Shown here: piece after piece, positions 25,338-35,876 of the stretch
How the letters are laid out: each line of letters begins with the position of its first letter
Position numbering within the stretch: the stretch's first letter is position 1
DNA from: Pseudovirgaria hyperparasitica
Taxonomy: Eukaryota; Ascomycota; Dothideomycetes; Acrospermales; Acrospermaceae
Direction: 5' to 3'
Length of the DNA: 64,000 nt
Assembly: GCF_010093815.1 (NCBI RefSeq)
Contig: NW_022985550.1
Span: 261,074-325,073 of the forward strand
Notes under the pieces: generated by a model
The model's input: the letters and a program-made list of their open reading frames with translations, nothing else
Told to the model about the DNA's origin: nothing
Database searches by the model: none
Program-made: the position numbers and the translations under genes

Positions 25338-25852
25338 CTAGATGCATATTAGGTAAGTCAGCGCCTCAAGCTTGTATGCGTACTGTGTAGCTTCTATGAG
25401 AGAAGCCTGTGACTTTTGTTATTATATTCGAATGCCTACGAGAACTCTGGAGGCATCTCAAAAGAAGTGTCATTATCTCCCATCCACCACAAAAACTCAG
25501 TAATAAATGATACAATGAAACATACGAAACAGAGGAAGAAGGTGAGAGTAGCGGTAGATGGGAAATTACTAAATGTATTCACACTACTTGCAGAGGATAT
25601 AGGTGACTTATATTTGTTAGGGACAAATAGTGACTAGCGCAAACCATAGCCCTATCCATGTTCGTTAGAGAAATGAATCCATGCATGTCGTCCTACCGAA
25701 GTTCTACCGCAGGAAATTGACAAACGACGAAACTCTGTAGATAGATAACCTCACAAACGTTCGTCAATTCGCGCCAGCGGATTGTCGTTGATATGTTAGA
25801 CATCCTTCCTGAGAAGATACATCCAATGCTAATCTGATCTCAGATACCCACC
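25338..25852. promoter_or_regulatory. Shared promoter region of two mitochondrial-translation genes
   Basis: About 515 bp between the main prolyl-tRNA synthetase exon and the uL10m start codon. The synthetase's missing first exon is probably inside it. The two genes are divergent and both serve mitochondrial protein synthesis. Confidence 0.5.
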
Positions 25853-26872
25853 ATGCCGCCACGAATACCTCTCAGTCCGCAATGCTCCCCTGTCGCCCGC
25901 ACACGACTCCCATCAACACCACAAAGATGTCACTACGCATACCTCGCAATGCCAAAAGCACCCGAACTCTCCTTCGAGCAAATGGCACAATCCGTCTCCC
26001 CAACATCGCACTACCCGCCCACGCAACCCCCCTCCCACAAGCCCCCGGAGTACCGCAAATCCCAGCTCCTCCGCCAATACACCTCCCTCCTCCGGTCCAC
26101 ACCACTCATGCTCCTCTGGCAACACAACAACCTCCGCGCGATCGAATGGATGAGCATCCGCCGCGAGCTCAGCGTCGCCCTCGCCAAGGTCGACGCCCAG
26201 CTCTCCACCCCCGAGAACCCCATCTCCTACGCGCCCGCCATAAAGCTGCAGATCGTAAAGACAAACATGTTCAAGCCCGCGCTCAAAATCGTGCATTTCT
26301 ACAAGCCCGACGCACTGGCAACGGACCCGGAGTTGGCCAGCTCGGCGCAGATGCCGCATGCCAGACTCCCGCCTGACGACCCGTCCTGGACACATTCGCT
26401 CTCGCGTAATGCGCATACGAAGACGTTCCGGAAGAAGTTGCCTCAGGGGATGGAGACACTGCTCACGGGCCCGGTTATGTTGACGAGCTTTCCAGCCGTG
26501 TCGCCGCAGCATCTTGCTGCGGTGCTGAGTGTGCTGTCTCCATCGAAAGACTTTCCGGCGCCGAAGAAGCGGACGCGGCCGTCGTACTATGATGCGCATG
26601 TGCAGTCTGGGCTGCAGAAGTTGTTCCTGCTAGCGGCGCGGGTGGATGGGAAAGTGTTTGACGAGGCGGGCGTGAAGTGGATTGGTGGCATTGAGGGTGG
26701 GCTTGATGGGCTGCGAGCGCAGCTTGTCGGGATGTTGACGAGTATTGGGTCGCAGCTTACGAACACGTTGGACAGTGCAGGGAGGAGCGTGTATATTACT
26801 ATGGAGGGAAGGAGGATGGCGATGGAAGAGGAGCAGAAGGGAGGTAATGGAGAAGAAACAAGTTCGTCTTAG
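25853..26872 (+). CDS. MRPL11: Mitochondrial large ribosomal subunit protein uL10m
   Basis: A single exon of 339 aa. The N-terminus (MPPRIPLSPQCSPVARTRLPSTPQR) is rich in Arg, Ser and Pro and lacks acidic residues, as expected of a mitochondrial targeting peptide. The family block YRKSQLLRQYTSLLRSTPLMLLWQHNNL (about 67-95) and the following ALAKVDAQL helix match fungal uL10m (yeast Mrpl11). The middle carries the usual LLTGPVMLTSFPAVSP segment. The protein should anchor the stalk base of the mitochondrial ribosome. The C-terminal tail is acidic and low-complexity. Confidence 0.88.
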   Translation: MPPRIPLSPQCSPVARTRLPSTPQRCHYAYLAMPKAPELSFEQMAQSVSPTSHYPPTQPPSHKPPEYRKSQLLRQYTSLLRSTPLMLLWQHNNLRAIEWMSIRRELSVALAKVDAQLSTPENPISYAPAIKLQIVKTNMFKPALKIVHFYKPDALATDPELASSAQMPHARLPPDDPSWTHSLSRNAHTKTFRKKLPQGMETLLTGPVMLTSFPAVSPQHLAAVLSVLSPSKDFPAPKKRTRPSYYDAHVQSGLQKLFLLAARVDGKVFDEAGVKWIGGIEGGLDGLRAQLVGMLTSIGSQLTNTLDSAGRSVYITMEGRRMAMEEEQKGGNGEETSSS

Positions 26873-27106
26873 GTTGAGTGCAGGGCGTGGACTCAGCTTG
26901 TATCATATCATATACATAGACGACCTTATATGTACAAACTCGATTTATCGATCGAACAAATCTTTCACTAGGTATATTATTGTGTCAGAAGCTCGTGTTG
27001 ACACTGTCTATAGTCCTGGGTATCATAAAAGCAGTACGCAAGCTGAGGCAGACATGCAGATAAACGCTATGAGCCAAATCATGGCCAAGAATTATGTGGC
27101 GTTTAC

Positions 27107-28706
27107 CTACTTGTCATCTGCCCTCCTACGTTGCCGCGTCTTCTTTGCAACAGTGGCCGGTTCATCCTCCTCTTCGTCTCGTCCCTTTATTAGGTCGTCG
27201 TCTAAACCCCATTCCTCCTTGTCGTACCAGTCCTCGCCATCGCTCATTTCACCAATATGGCCCTCTGCTTTACACCAAGCAAGCACATCTTTCCTCATGC
27301 GATTTGCCTTGACTAAATCAGCATTTAGTTCTTCGGAGCATCTGACAATCTCTTCGTGTTTTTGCACAAAGATGAGTAGACATTGCCGTGTTTCTTCTGC
27401 TTCTTGGGGCGGTAGTCCGAAATCAGTATCAGGGAGTATATCTGTAGGGAAGTCGAAGAATGGATGTATGGCTGGAATCGAATTTGGCGTCGTAGGGGGT
27501 GAGGGATCCTCTACTTGCGCACGAGCGCGAGTAGTCATACGATGTGTAGGCTGTGAGCCGGAGTCGTCATCAGCATCGTCTGCGGGCGAAGCCTGATTAC
27601 TGCCTTCTGGAGCAGTTGATTCTTGCGGTTGTTCACCATCGACAGCTGCTCCACTTATTGTCGAAGGAGTTTCCGTGACAGTGCCGTTGACGGTGTCCTC
27701 GCTCGTGAGCTTCACAACAACCATTCTGTCTGATGTAGCTGTCTTATGGTCATTCGGGGTCTCTACTCCTTTTACATCTGCCATGTCCACATCAACGATC
27801 GCATTGTGCACATGACCGTTGGTGGTCTGGGCAAGTCCCCGCTCGAGCCCATTTGATCGAATGGGTGCTGGCGAGTCCGATTTCCGTCGTATTGATCCAT
27901 CTACGGAGCCTCGACCATTACGAAATTCGGTGCGCGTTCTTGACAAGTCACCGTATGGAGCATTCAAGAAAAGCTCATCGTAAGCGGTTCCAATCTCGCC
28001 GCATGGTATCCAGGTAATGTCGCCTCTTATTGTTTGTAGAGCATTCTTAGCTTCCCATAGCGAAGCATGTTCTCTGCGCATCAAGCGCTCAGATTCTTCG
28101 GTAAGTGTACTCAGGTGTTTCGAAGTGTAGGCTTCTGCCATGCTAGGATGGTCTGGTAGAGCGGCGGCAGACGTTAGGGGAGCGAGAAGATCTGGCAGAT
28201 TCAGTGAGCGGCGATGAATCCTGCATAGTGCCTTGTGACATACGTTCTAACTTGATCTCGCCATATGGATTGTCTTCATTTGGCGACAAGTCCGGATCGC
28301 TCTCTTCATACTCGTCGTCTTCGACAACATCTCCATCGGCATCAAATTTGAGTGGATTTAAGCCCAAAACGTTTCGGTGATAGCCACCGTGTTCGATTTT
28401 CTGTTTGCGTGCTCATTAGCATTGAGGGATAATATTGCTAGAAACTAGAACACCCACTCTTTTCCAAGCCGGAGGACCGTCAATGCCAGCAGCACCAGGC
28501 TCTCGCGTGTACCGAGCTTTGCGTTTGAGATTATAAGAGCGTCCCATATCGGGCAGGTTGCCATCATCGGAGTCGGTAACTGTGAGGTGTAGCATTTAGC
28601 TGCGAACGCGGCAGGCCGAGAGACTTGACGTACGTTCTGCCTTTCTTCGAAGCGCAGATTTCAGACCCGAGATGGCGATAGCGAACTGCGCTTGTTGTGC
28701 AGCCAT
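27107..28706 (-). CDS. RXT2: Rpd3L histone deacetylase complex subunit Rxt2
   Basis: Exons (minus) are 28706..28634, 28579..28458, 28400..28244 and 28191..27107, 478 aa. The N-terminal RXT2 domain is rebuilt only by splicing: TDSDDGNLPDMGRSYNLKRKARY, then WKR-KIEHGGYHRNVLGLNP, then NPYGEIKLEHLLAPLTSAAALPDHP, then the helical part SLWEAKNALQTIRGDITWIPCG. This matches Rxt2, a subunit of the large Rpd3 deacetylase complex acting on chromatin in the nucleus. The centre (about 215-345) is disordered and rich in Ser/Thr/Glu. The C-terminus ends in an acidic patch and a basic KKTRQRRRADDK tail that may be a nuclear localisation signal. The gene is divergent from TRAPPC11. Confidence 0.9.
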
Positions 28707-29198
28707 GTTGGACTGTGTGCATAGGAATATGCGAGAGGTGAAGGAGGTAGAGCGCAAGTGTTTGCTGGTGCAGTGTAGAGCTTTGAAGTAAAGTGAGTGT
28801 GGGAATGCGGAGAGAAGCCGGCACGCAGCTTCGCGACCGTCCATCCCGTGGAATAGGTGACCACATCCTTGTACCTCACTAAGCCAGTCTCGGCCTAGCG
28901 TCTCGGCCGTGATTCTTCAAGGTTTAGGGCAACTCTCAAACGCCTTTGCACGTGTACAGCATTGGAACCTCCTGCAGGCGGATATCATATTCGTGGTGCC
29001 TCCTCTATCAACAGACGCCGTCGATACGAAGAGCGTAGATTGCAGGACGTGACAAGGCGCAGATTCACTGTCTCAGGACTGCCGTGCCAAATGTTCGTTC
29101 TGCACCATATCGATTACCGGATACGCGTCAACTTCAGGGCAGACTCTGGAGAGGTCTCAAGCCGTTAATGGCTTAGAAGGCGCAACGACTCTGGGACA
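28707..29198. promoter_or_regulatory. Divergent promoter between RXT2 and TRAPPC11
   Basis: About 490 bp between the two start codons. No ORF of note; no specific site can be named with confidence. Confidence 0.45.
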
Positions 29199-32100
29199 AT
29201 GGAAGCATATCCAGATGATTATGTTGGGCATAACCTACCCCTGGTCGTGCTCTCGGGGTTAGGGACAGATTTGCCGGTAGAGGAGCATTCAAGCTCGTAC
29301 GATTTCATGCTGGAGACCGCAACGCATATCAAGTCACCGACCGACATACCACCCATACAGGGCGAGCGAGCCGATCTGCTCTTGAGAGAGTTCATCAATG
29401 CAGATGGGCGCAGAGCGGCCTGGAATGCAAGGGCTCGTAATGCGAAGGGCGGGAGTGTCTGCACGCGGTTCAAGGCCATTGGGAGAGTATGTATACCTGA
29501 GTCTATACCGACTCTGCCTCCTATTAACAACCAAAAAGGAGTTTGTCTTACCTCCACACAAAGCCGCACCTCCTGAACTATCTGATGACCTGATTTTATC
29601 GACACATAATTCTCAAACCTCCTCATGGATCTTGCACTCACCTCTATCGCCTTTGTCTCCCAGCTCACCGCTTTATCCGGACGGTGTGATGAGCCCGGCA
29701 TGGATTGCAAAGCATCAACATCACATTCCTGCTGTATTCGTTTCTTTTTTCAACTTCAAAACCTCTGACCCTAGTAAGAATGACTCGCACGATAAACAGC
29801 TAATCGATGAGATATCCGGGATCAAGTCTGTTCTTCTTGAATACAAGATCAGGTATGTGGTGGTCTTCCTCAGCGACACGACCATCATCCAGTCTCCGGA
29901 GATCGAGGACAGGTTAGCAAGTATTCGGAGAGCGAACAGTCTAGATCCGAAGAGCTCAATGTTCTTTATCCCCCCCAATACGTCTACGAACGAATTCCCA
30001 ACGTTTGTCCAGACAGTACTCGTCACTTTACAACCACTATGCGTCGAGTACTACAGAGACTTGACGAAGCATGCTCGGCGGAAGAAGGGAAGGGGAAGTG
30101 TGCCTCCCCCAACCGTACCACCCACCCAAGGTACGTCTCGGACGCTCTCCAACCAGGGATGGGGAATGCGATATGACTTTAAGTTGGGGGTATTTGCCGA
30201 ATTCCGCCAGGAAATGGATGCTGCGTCACGACATTACAATATTGCGCTAGACTCGGTTCTTGGTCCTGATGGCATTTTCGAAACTTTGCCTAGTTGGTCG
30301 CCAAGATGGGACGAGACTCGGATGCTTGGAGATGTGATTGCGGTCCGATTGATCCGGTGCTTACTGTGGAATGACCAGCCCACTTCAGCTGTCCAGGCGT
30401 GGTCGATGTACCGAAGAAGGATGCAAAGTCTGCTGGACAGAAGAGGAAAGGGAACTTCCAACTACGGCTGGGCTGCGTGGGAATCACGATGGGCATGTAT
30501 CATGGCCGAGATTGTAGATCGGGCGGATTTGCCTGTCTTCATAGTGCGGGAGCCGAGAAGGGATGGCGGCGCCCCGGGTGCTCGTGTGAATGCGCTTTTC
30601 TCGCCTCCTGAGAAGGCCTTCCCGGTTGGTGAAAGGTTACAGCCTTGGCAACTGTTGCACCATCCGGGCTATTGGCTCAGACTTGCAGCAAACCATGCCA
30701 GACGGAGGAGAGATCTCTCAGAAGAGATGCCTGAAGAAGACAGGGTCTTGCCCAGCCAGGCGGCGGCGACAAAAGGGGCAGATCGCTACGCATCCTACGA
30801 CCTATATCTCGTCCCACCGCCTCATATCGAACAACCTCTCGAGGGCAATGATGGTTACGACCATTGCAGTGAGATTTCTGAGCTTCTAAATCAAGCTATC
30901 AGCCAATACTTTGCTCGAGGACAGCAGAGATTTGTTGACCGATTGAACCTGGAACTGGGATGGGCTCTCCTTCATGGCAAGAGATACTCCGACGCCCTCA
31001 GTGTGCTGAAGCCATTATGGGAGGGAATGAGTTGGCGGACGGAGGGGTGGTGGCACCTTGCGTCTGCCGTGACCTGGGCCTTGAATGAAAGTGCATTCCA
31101 CTGCCAGGAGGCCAATGTTCTCGTCTGCACAGAGTGGGAAATCTTGTCTAAAAGTAAGCCAGGATATTACGCGTTCCTTGTATCAGTTCATTGACAGTTT
31201 CTCAGCGTTACCCAGTCGGTCAGAGCGCACACACGACCTCATGAAGTGTCTTGACCCAATACTTTCGGCTTATCATGGTATTGAGAAGACTCGTATAACA
31301 CTATCATCCTCGACCTCTGTCTCTCCGTGTAAGTTCTTCTGCCCCTTGCTGAACTGTTACTGAGAATAGTAGTGCATGTAAACTTTGCCTTTTCAGCTCT
31401 CGAGGGCCATGTTGGCGAGCCGCTGCTCGTGCAGTTAGTTCTGACTTCACACGCGCGCAATGGCTCGAAACCTTTGTTGCTTTCTGAGCTGTTCGTGTCT
31501 TTTAAAGGATGTATCAGCGAAGTCCGACTTACGCACTCGGCTGCATCTGACAGCACTGGTGCGTCTACGGTACAGCAGATAGTTCTCCAAGAAGCATCTG
31601 CGCAGCCCCGCCAGAGCTATTCGCACGTCTCGAAGTGGACTGGCGAGGCAGATCTGTCAATACATGCCGGCCAAGTCAAGGCTTTCAACTTCCCGTTAGT
31701 CTTCAGGGACGCCGGCGATGTCACAGTGACAGGGACTACACTAAACATCGACGCTGAGCAGTTTGTCCTCAGTTATAGCACAACGCCCAAAGAGAGCCAT
31801 ATACCCCCAGCATGGTGGATCAAAGGTGCTCGAGGAGTCCGGCCAAAACAGCCAAGTCGAGAAGTTGGCATATGGACACACATCCTCCCGAAGCCACCCA
31901 AGATGGACATCAACATATCCAACCTCCAGAAGCAATACTACACCGACGAGCCTGTCACGCTCGACATCGAACTCTTCAACCACGAGGACGAGGACACCGA
32001 AGCCGTGATTGAAGTCCGCCTCCTCGGCGGCGCAAAAGAAGCCCTTGAATTTACCTGGCTTGCGCAAGACACCACGACATCCCAACCTTCCGCAACTCCC

Positions 32101-33285
32101 AATGCAGTAGACCTCCCAGGACACCAAGTCGGCCGCCTCTCCATCAACGAACGCCGCACCGAACGCATCCACCTCGGCGCGCCCACCGAGCCGTCCGCGT
32201 ACGCAATGGAGATCAAAGTCCTCTACCACCTCCTCTCCGACCTCTCCACGCCCGTCTCCAAGATCCTCACCGTAGACCTCGTCTTCGCCTCGCCCTTCGA
32301 AGCAAGCTACGACTTCCTCCCGCGCGTCCACCCAGACCCCTGGCCAAGCTACTTCGACCCATCAACAGCACGCTCCCCGCCTGACCTACCCACCACCCCC
32401 GAACCCGCAACCGGTATCCCCCAGGCATGGCTCCTGCACGCCCGCATCGCCTCCTTTGCCACATCCCCGCTCCTCATCATAAGCTCGTCCATCATCCCCA
32501 AGTCTATTCCCCCAGGAACAACCCTGCACACCCGCAGCACATCTCCAAGCGCCTCCACCGCCGACCCAGTTCCCATCGCCCCACACGAACTCACAAACCG
32601 CTCCTTTGCCCTCACGACCCGCAAACAAAGCCTCGACGAACGGCGTCCGGCGACGCTCGATCTCAGCCTCGCAATAACATGGCGCCGGCCTTCGTCGCCC
32701 GCAGATCATGCAATAACAACCACGCTCCCCATCCCCGCGTTTGCCCTCGCCGGCGCCGAGCCCCGCGTCCTGGCATCCGCACATCCAAGCCCTGTACCTA
32801 CAGCCACAGCCACAAGCACAACCACCAGCACATCTACATCCACATTCCCAAATACAGCAAGCACAAGCACAAGCACCACAAGCACATCCACATCCCCAAA
32901 TACAACAACAGCAAGCACCACAAGCACAAGCACAAGCACAAAAACACAGATAATCCACCTAACATACACGCTCGAAAACCCAACGGCACACTTCCTGACG
33001 TTTGAGCTCGGGATGGAGGCCAGCGAGGAGTTTGCGTTTGCGGGGCCCAAGGTGCGGCGGGTGGGGATTGTGCCGCTGAGTCGGCGGCGGGTTGTGTTTG
33101 CTTTGCTGCCTGTGCTTGGGAATATGGGGGTAGGTGCAGGTGTTGGGGATGGTGGAGACAAGGGCAGGTGGATTAATCCGGTGCTCAAGGTGACGGATAG
33201 TTATTTCCACAAGACGCTCAAGGTCGTTGCAGCAGAGGGGTGTAGGGGGGAGAAGAAGGGGGTTGGGGTGTGGGTGCCGGAGTGA
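29199..33285 (+). CDS. TRAPPC11: TRAPP complex subunit 11 (foie gras / Gryzun domains)
   Basis: Exons are 29199..29486, 29539..31153, 31206..31328 and 31373..33285, 1312 aa. The N-terminal half is the foie-gras/TRAPPC11 helical domain, with IPAVFVSFFNF, WGMRYDFKLGVFAEFRQEMDAASRHY and the ALSVLKPLWEGMSWR repeat-like helices. The second half is a Gryzun Ig-like domain, starting PLHVNFAFSALEGHVGEPLLVQL. The protein should be part of the TRAPP tether and Rab-GEF on ER-to-Golgi membranes. The last intron ends in TAGTAG, so the acceptor may be used at either AG (one residue difference). A Thr/Ser microsatellite-like run (32797..32943) sits in the C-terminal part. The long second exon is typical. 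Confidence 0.9.
32797..32943 (+). repeat. ACA/AGC-rich imperfect trinucleotide tract encoding a Thr/Ser run
   Basis: About 50 codons, nearly all Thr or Ser, built from imperfect ACAAGC and ACCACA type units with a few Pro and Asn codons. It is inside the TRAPPC11 coding sequence. Confidence 0.85.
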
Positions 33286-33387
33286 GTGACATCTAAAGTG
33301 AGAGCAAGAGGGAGATGGAGATGACAATCTTATTCTTATCGCGATACATGCATGCATAGAAATCGGTCTATTTTGTTCCTGTAGCTG

Positions 33388-33390
33388 TTC

Positions 33391-33424
<34 letters not shown>
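33388..33424. repeat. (TGC)n microsatellite
   Basis: About 12 uninterrupted TGC/GCT units in the 272-bp gap between TRAPPC11 and the convergent ceramidase gene. Confidence 0.9.
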
Positions 33425-33557
33425 GGCTACATCAAGTAGTGTGTCTAGACTGGCGTGGTATAATGCTACAACCCTTGCCCCAGTATATGCCCAAATCTCT
33501 TTTAATGTGTGTATAAATATCCAAGCATGTGCCAATTGCAAGTGCTAGGTCTATCAT

Positions 33558-34664
33558 TCATATCGTCTTCTTCGATGCTCCGTTTCCGGCCTGCACTCTC
33601 CGCGGTATTCGCTCGACGAATGGCAGGCTTGTAATCAGGCGGGGCCAGTGCATCTCGTACTCGTCCTGCTTGCCGTTCAGGCAATGTCTCAGCCAGACGC
33701 CCCATGTAATGTAAAAGTATGCGCCCGTGCCAGTCATCAGATGCCACCAGCCGTGGCCCTCGAGCAGGATGCCCCAGGGAAGACCAATCTCATGCCTCCA
33801 GCTGCGTATTGTCGAGCAGAACTCGTTGTCCAGGTTCCAGATCGCAAAGCCCAAGAGGAAGATGAAGAGGCCGTATCCAACCATGGCCCACATTCGGATC
33901 AGAATATCCCTGTCCCTTACATCCCTCCGCTGTAGCTCTGCGGTCGGCTCGTGGCTCAGCTTTCCCATTTTTGATTCTATGTCTGCGAGGTCTCGTTTGC
34001 GCTTTGCGGAGGAAGGGCGGAGGGCTTGCTCCATGACGAACATGCTACGAATGAGGACGATGGCGGTCAGGATGGCGTATGCGTTCTGGTGAAAGTCTGG
34101 GTCTTGCAGATAGTGGTAGTAGAGGGTGATGAAAGCCGCGAGGGCGAACAGGGCTATTCCAAGCAGCACCTGGAAGCGTCGGCTGTGTCCGTGGCCGAAG
34201 CAGGCCCAAAACATGAGGCATGTCGTGTATATCATGGAGAGTTCATCGACGAGCTGCATTGGGTCTGAGAAGCGCGGGGTCATTATTGAGCATGGACAGT
34301 GCAGCGGCTATAGCGATCTTACATTTGAGCGTCGCGTGGAAGGCAAAGCTCCCGCTGCCCACAAGGAAATAGCCACAGAAGGTCACTAAGAATATGGTAT
34401 CGTGGCCGTTTCTCAGACAGCTCCGAACGCCAAGTATAGCGAGATATATAAAGAGCAGGTTGGTCAGGGTGTTGACGATCTCAGCCGAGTATGGGGTAGC
34501 ATAGTAGTCCTGTCAGCAATTAGTTTTGCGCGCTTCAAGACGGTGGATTGGGATCTCGCCTCTTCGCACCAGTTCAAAGTGGAGGTGACTGGAAGCCAGT
34601 ATCCAGTCTTCGGAGCTGGGTATGGCACCGAAGGCAGCTTCTTGAACATGTCGAGTATCGCCAT
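33558..34664 (-). CDS. YPC1: Alkaline (phyto)ceramidase
   Basis: Exons (minus) are 34664..34560, 34509..34323 and 34264..33558, 332 aa. The protein is a seven-pass membrane hydrolase of the alkaline ceramidase/PAQR-like family, expected in the ER or Golgi, where it splits ceramide into sphingoid base and fatty acid. Family marks are PSVPYPAPKTGYWLPVTSTLNWCEEDYYAT, SGSFAFHATLKYPMQLVDELSMIY (Ser, His and Asp of the active site) and the zinc-binding EGHGWWHLMTGTG (HxxxH). Intron 1 (34559..34510) begins with GC rather than GT; no GT donor keeps the WCEE-DYYAT junction. The C-terminus is basic. It faces prefoldin 1 across a shared promoter. Confidence 0.92.
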
Positions 34665-35341
34665 GGTTCTGGATATATATGTGGTGTCTCGGTCGAGAGA
34701 TGGAAGAGAAGAGCGTCAGGTCAAGGAGACAGAGTTATTTCTAAGATTCGGAAGCTGCGGAAAGATGATGCGGTGCGGACCGTCGAACGAACGGGTACTG
34801 TACTGTAGTTGGGGTCAGGCACACGAAGGAAGTAATGAATAACAGGCTCAGCAGAGGTGGTCCGAGGTGGCCATGTCTGGATGGTAATAAGCGAGGTAAT
34901 AGTGAAGATGAGGGAGTTTGACAGGAATGTGTGAGAGAAGGGTGAAAGGAAGGATTGATAGGAGTAATAGCAGACAGAGGTCACTGTTGTTGCTTCCGGT
35001 TCAGGCAGGGACAACTGGAGAACTTCACATGCAGGAAAGAATGGAAGGCGCCGGTGAGCCAAGTGACGTAACGTGGTCGCATCGCGCCTGCTGCAGCCAG
35101 GACCGACTTACCAGTAATTAATCAGGCAGCAACACAAATACCTCAATTACCTGTTAGCAGGCAGCAAGGCATCCATCGGCGGGGACCCTGAGGCACCCAT
35201 TCCCCCACTCTCCCACGTGACTACCTCCGATCGCGCGTCTTGGCCGCGTTCGCCTCGCGTGGCCGTCAAAAGTCAAAATGTTGCATTTGACCATCCATCT
35301 CCTTTGTCATCTGTGCTTAATCGAACGTCAAGCAAGACATC
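34665..35341. promoter_or_regulatory. Divergent promoter between ceramidase and prefoldin 1
   Basis: About 680 bp between the two start codons. Near 35200-35240 it is GC-rich with several CG dinucleotides and a CACGTG-like E-box core (cccacgtgac at about 35211-35220). No gene is seen. Confidence 0.45.
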
Positions 35342-35876
35342 ATGGCCATCCCAAACCAAAAGCTCCAGCAGGTGAGTCGATGGGCCGCGCCACTACCCTG
35401 CTGCGTACTTTTTCTACATGCTGCTAACGTTCAGCCTTGTCGGGCGGGTGATTTAGCTGCTGGAAGAGATTGAGCAAAAGGCCATGTTCTCGCAGCAGCA
35501 GATCAACATTGTCAAGTCCCAGATGGCAGCCAAGAACCGGGAGAGTCGTATGGTGCAGCTGACGGCAACGGAGCTGAGCAGTCTGCCCAAGGACACGAAC
35601 GTATACGAAGGCTGTGGCAAAATGTAAGGCTGAGGAGGAGCTACGCTGCTGCATCCCTTGCATGTATGTGGACGGGTGGAAGAAATAATTCTCACGCATG
35701 CCAGGTTTCTGTGGAGCCCGTCGGACGAAGTGAAGAAACGGCTTGCGACGGAGAACAGCGAGCTCAAGGCAGATGGCGAGAATCTGGGCAAGAAGCTGCA
35801 CTATTTGGAGACGACGTACAAGAACAGTAAGGATGGGATCGAGAAACTGCTACGGGCTGGGCAAGGAGGGGCCTGA
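35342..35876 (+). CDS. PFD1: Prefoldin subunit 1
   Basis: Exons are 35342..35371, 35457..35623 and 35705..35876, 122 aa. The first exon encodes only MAIPNQKLQQ. The product is a beta-type prefoldin: two long coiled-coil helices around a short beta hairpin. Visible marks are QQQINIVKSQMAAKNRESRMVQLTATEL in the first helix, NVYEGCGKMFLWSP in the hairpin, and KKRLATENSELKADGENLGKKLHYLETTYKNS in the second helix. The hexameric prefoldin complex hands nascent actin and tubulin to the CCT chaperonin in the cytosol. Length agrees with other Pfd1 proteins. The intron-bearing codons AT|G and CAG|CTG rejoin cleanly. Confidence 0.93.

Noticed and set aside
29398-29538. Plus-strand reading straight through TRAPPC11 intron 1
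   Set aside because: The frame before 29539 differs from the conserved N-terminal exon; splicing 29486 to 29539 joins both conserved parts.
31741-32331. 196-aa frame antisense to TRAPPC11
   Set aside because: It is opposite a conserved Ig-like domain and shows no domain of its own.
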